From contig CAJMLO010000058.1 in the NCBI GenBank assembly GCA_905214245.1, forward strand, positions 1-6,246: a stretch of 6,246 bases of DNA. Reading direction: 5' to 3'. The DNA is from an uncultured bacterium. Lineage in GTDB: Bacteria; Bacillota; Clostridia; TANB77; CAG-508. Below the pieces are notes generated by a model that worked only from the letters and a program-made list of their open reading frames with translations, was not told the origin of the DNA and did not search any database. The position numbers were made by a program, and so were the translations under genes. This document shows, in pieces, positions 5,318-6,246 of the stretch (the first letter of the stretch is position 1; each line of letters opens with the position of its first letter).

Positions 5318-6193
5318 ATGCATGACATATGGAACCCATGGCATGGTTGTCTTAAATATAGTGAAGGCTGTAAAAATTGTTATATGTATTATCTAGATAA
5401 GATAAGAAGTAATAGTGGAGCCTACATCTATAAAGTAAAGGCAAATTTTTATTATCCATTAGCTAAAAATAGACAAGGCGAATATAAGATAAAAAGTGGT
5501 GAACAAATAAGGGTTTGTATGACATCAGATTTTTTCTTAAAAGAAGCTGATGAGTGGCGAGAAGAAGCATGGAGAATAATAAAAGCTAGAAGTGATGTTA
5601 TATTTATATTGATAACAAAAAGAGCAGAAAGAATAAGAGCATGTTTACCTAAAAATTGGGGTGATGGTTGGGAAAATGTGTTTTTGCATGTAACTTGTGA
5701 AAATCAAAAGCGTGCAGATGAGAGAATACCTATATTATTGAATTTGCCATTTAAACATAAAGGGATAATTGTTGCTCCATTTTTGGAGAATGTAAGTATA
5801 GAAAAATATTTAAAAGATGGAGAAATTGAACAGGTAATTTGTGGCGGAGAAAATTATAATGGAGCTAGAGTTTGTAATTTTGATTGGGTAAAAAATTTGC
5901 GCCAAGAATGTGTAAAAGCAAATATTACATTTTGTTTTATGGAAACAGGAACAGTTTTTATGAAAGATAAAAAAATATATAATTTGCCCTCAAAGGAATT
6001 ACAAAGTAAGATGGCTTTTAAATCTAAAATGAATTATCAAGGCAAAGAAATAGCATTTAAATTATATGACCAATTTGGGAGATTATTAGATAAGGAAAAA
6101 TTGTATAAAAGAAGTTTCAAACTAAAGTGTAATGAATGTGCTAGTAAACTTATCTGTAATGGTTGTAGTGAGTGCAAGCAAGATTGTAAATAA
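5318..6193 (+). CDS. DUF5131 family protein (phage Gp37/Gp68-like, three-Cys motif, radical-SAM-like)
   Basis: Member of the DUF5131/phage Gp37-Gp68 group, uncharacterised proteins thought to resemble radical SAM enzymes; the reaction is unknown. It has 291 residues from the second of two adjacent ATGs; AGAAGG at 5305-5310 lies 7 bases before 5318 and 4 before 5315, so either start is possible. Family signs: WNPWHGC then C11-x6-C18-x2-C21-Tyr at the N-terminus, the probable Fe-S site, wider than the classic radical SAM C-x3-C-x2-C; CMTSDFFLKEADEWR (67-81); LITKRAERI (98-106); VTCENQKRADERIP (125-138); CGGENYNGARVCNFDW (175-190). An extra tail holds six cysteines: C271-x2-C274-x5-C280-x2-C283-x2-C286-x3-C290, suggesting a second metal or Fe-S site. 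A TcmP-like partner, encoded beside some relatives, is not seen before the window ends. The promoter is unclear because the preceding terminator abuts the ribosome site. Confidence 0.9.
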   Translation: MHDIWNPWHGCLKYSEGCKNCYMYYLDKIRSNSGAYIYKVKANFYYPLAKNRQGEYKIKSGEQIRVCMTSDFFLKEADEWREEAWRIIKARSDVIFILITKRAERIRACLPKNWGDGWENVFLHVTCENQKRADERIPILLNLPFKHKGIIVAPFLENVSIEKYLKDGEIEQVICGGENYNGARVCNFDWVKNLRQECVKANITFCFMETGTVFMKDKKIYNLPSKELQSKMAFKSKMNYQGKEIAFKLYDQFGRLLDKEKLYKRSFKLKCNECASKLICNGCSECKQDCK

Positions 6194-6194
6194 A

Positions 6195-6233
6195 GGCTAT
6201 GTCACAACAAACAGTTGATAAATAGCCATTTTT
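6195..6233 (+). terminator. Probable terminator after the DUF5131 gene
   Basis: GGCTAT (6195-6200) pairs with ATAGCC (6222-6227), and within the loop CAAC (6205-6208) can pair with GTTG (6214-6217). ATTTTTA follows. It begins right after the stop codon. The internal loop makes it weaker than the terminator at 3153-3190. Confidence 0.65.
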
Positions 6234-6235
6234 AT

Positions 6236-6242
6236 AGGGGAG
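6236..6242 (+). promoter_or_regulatory. Possible Shine-Dalgarno site of a gene beyond the window
   Basis: AGGGGAG close to the right edge looks like a ribosome binding site. A start codon would fall just past base 6246 and cannot be checked. If real, a + strand gene begins immediately downstream of the DUF5131 terminator. Confidence 0.3.
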
Positions 6243-6246
6243 TATC

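Noticed and set aside
3191..6246. Insertion sequence, integrase, attachment site or CRISPR array in the accessory block
   Set aside because: No transposase or integrase motifs, no terminal inverted repeats, and no regularly spaced repeats could be found.

Overview
The window is AT-rich DNA with every supported gene on the + strand. Strong Shine-Dalgarno sites, intrinsic terminators, TTG starts and a clostridial-type rubredoxin point to an anaerobic Firmicute. The very low GC and the protein styles suggest a Negativicutes/Selenomonadales member such as Megamonas, but that placement rests on impression and not on a search.

Left part (1-3190), ordinary chromosomal genes. A 53-residue rubredoxin (52-213) is followed by a hairpin (239-277). 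Next comes a two-gene ABC transporter of the Zn/Mn/Fe (ZnuCB/AdcCB/MntAB) type: ATPase 305-1090 with a TTG start, and permease 1090-1935, overlapping by one base. No substrate-binding lipoprotein is present. After a 93-bp gap with an extended -10 promoter come endonuclease III (nth, preferred start 2029) and a short GNAT acetyltransferase resembling stand-alone ArgA-type N-acetylglutamate synthases (2694-3146). These two probably form one transcript ending at a strong terminator (3153-3190).

Right part (3191-6246), accessory-looking. A recognisable promoter drives a DUF262 + DUF1524 (GmrSD/SspE-like) protein, a family linked to anti-phage restriction of modified DNA. Its better start is a TTG at 3312, not the longest-frame TTG at 3243. 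It is followed after 49 bp by a 60-residue protein with two CxxC knuckles flanking a membrane hairpin (5068-5250). A terminator (about 5256-5304) closes this unit. Directly behind it, with almost no room for a separate promoter, is a DUF5131 (phage Gp37/Gp68-like, three-Cys-motif) protein with an extra six-cysteine C-terminal tail resembling a SPASM-type auxiliary Fe-S motif (5315/5318-6193). A last hairpin (6195-6233) ends it.

The left genes serve metal uptake, redox chemistry, base-excision repair and probably arginine synthesis. The right genes look like a small defence or mobile-element cargo cluster. The nuclease-like DUF262/DUF1524 protein plus the membrane zinc-ribbon protein, and the Cys-rich DUF5131 protein, are the parts most worth testing as a functional unit. 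No tRNA, rRNA, CRISPR array, insertion sequence, attachment site or credible minus-strand gene was found.
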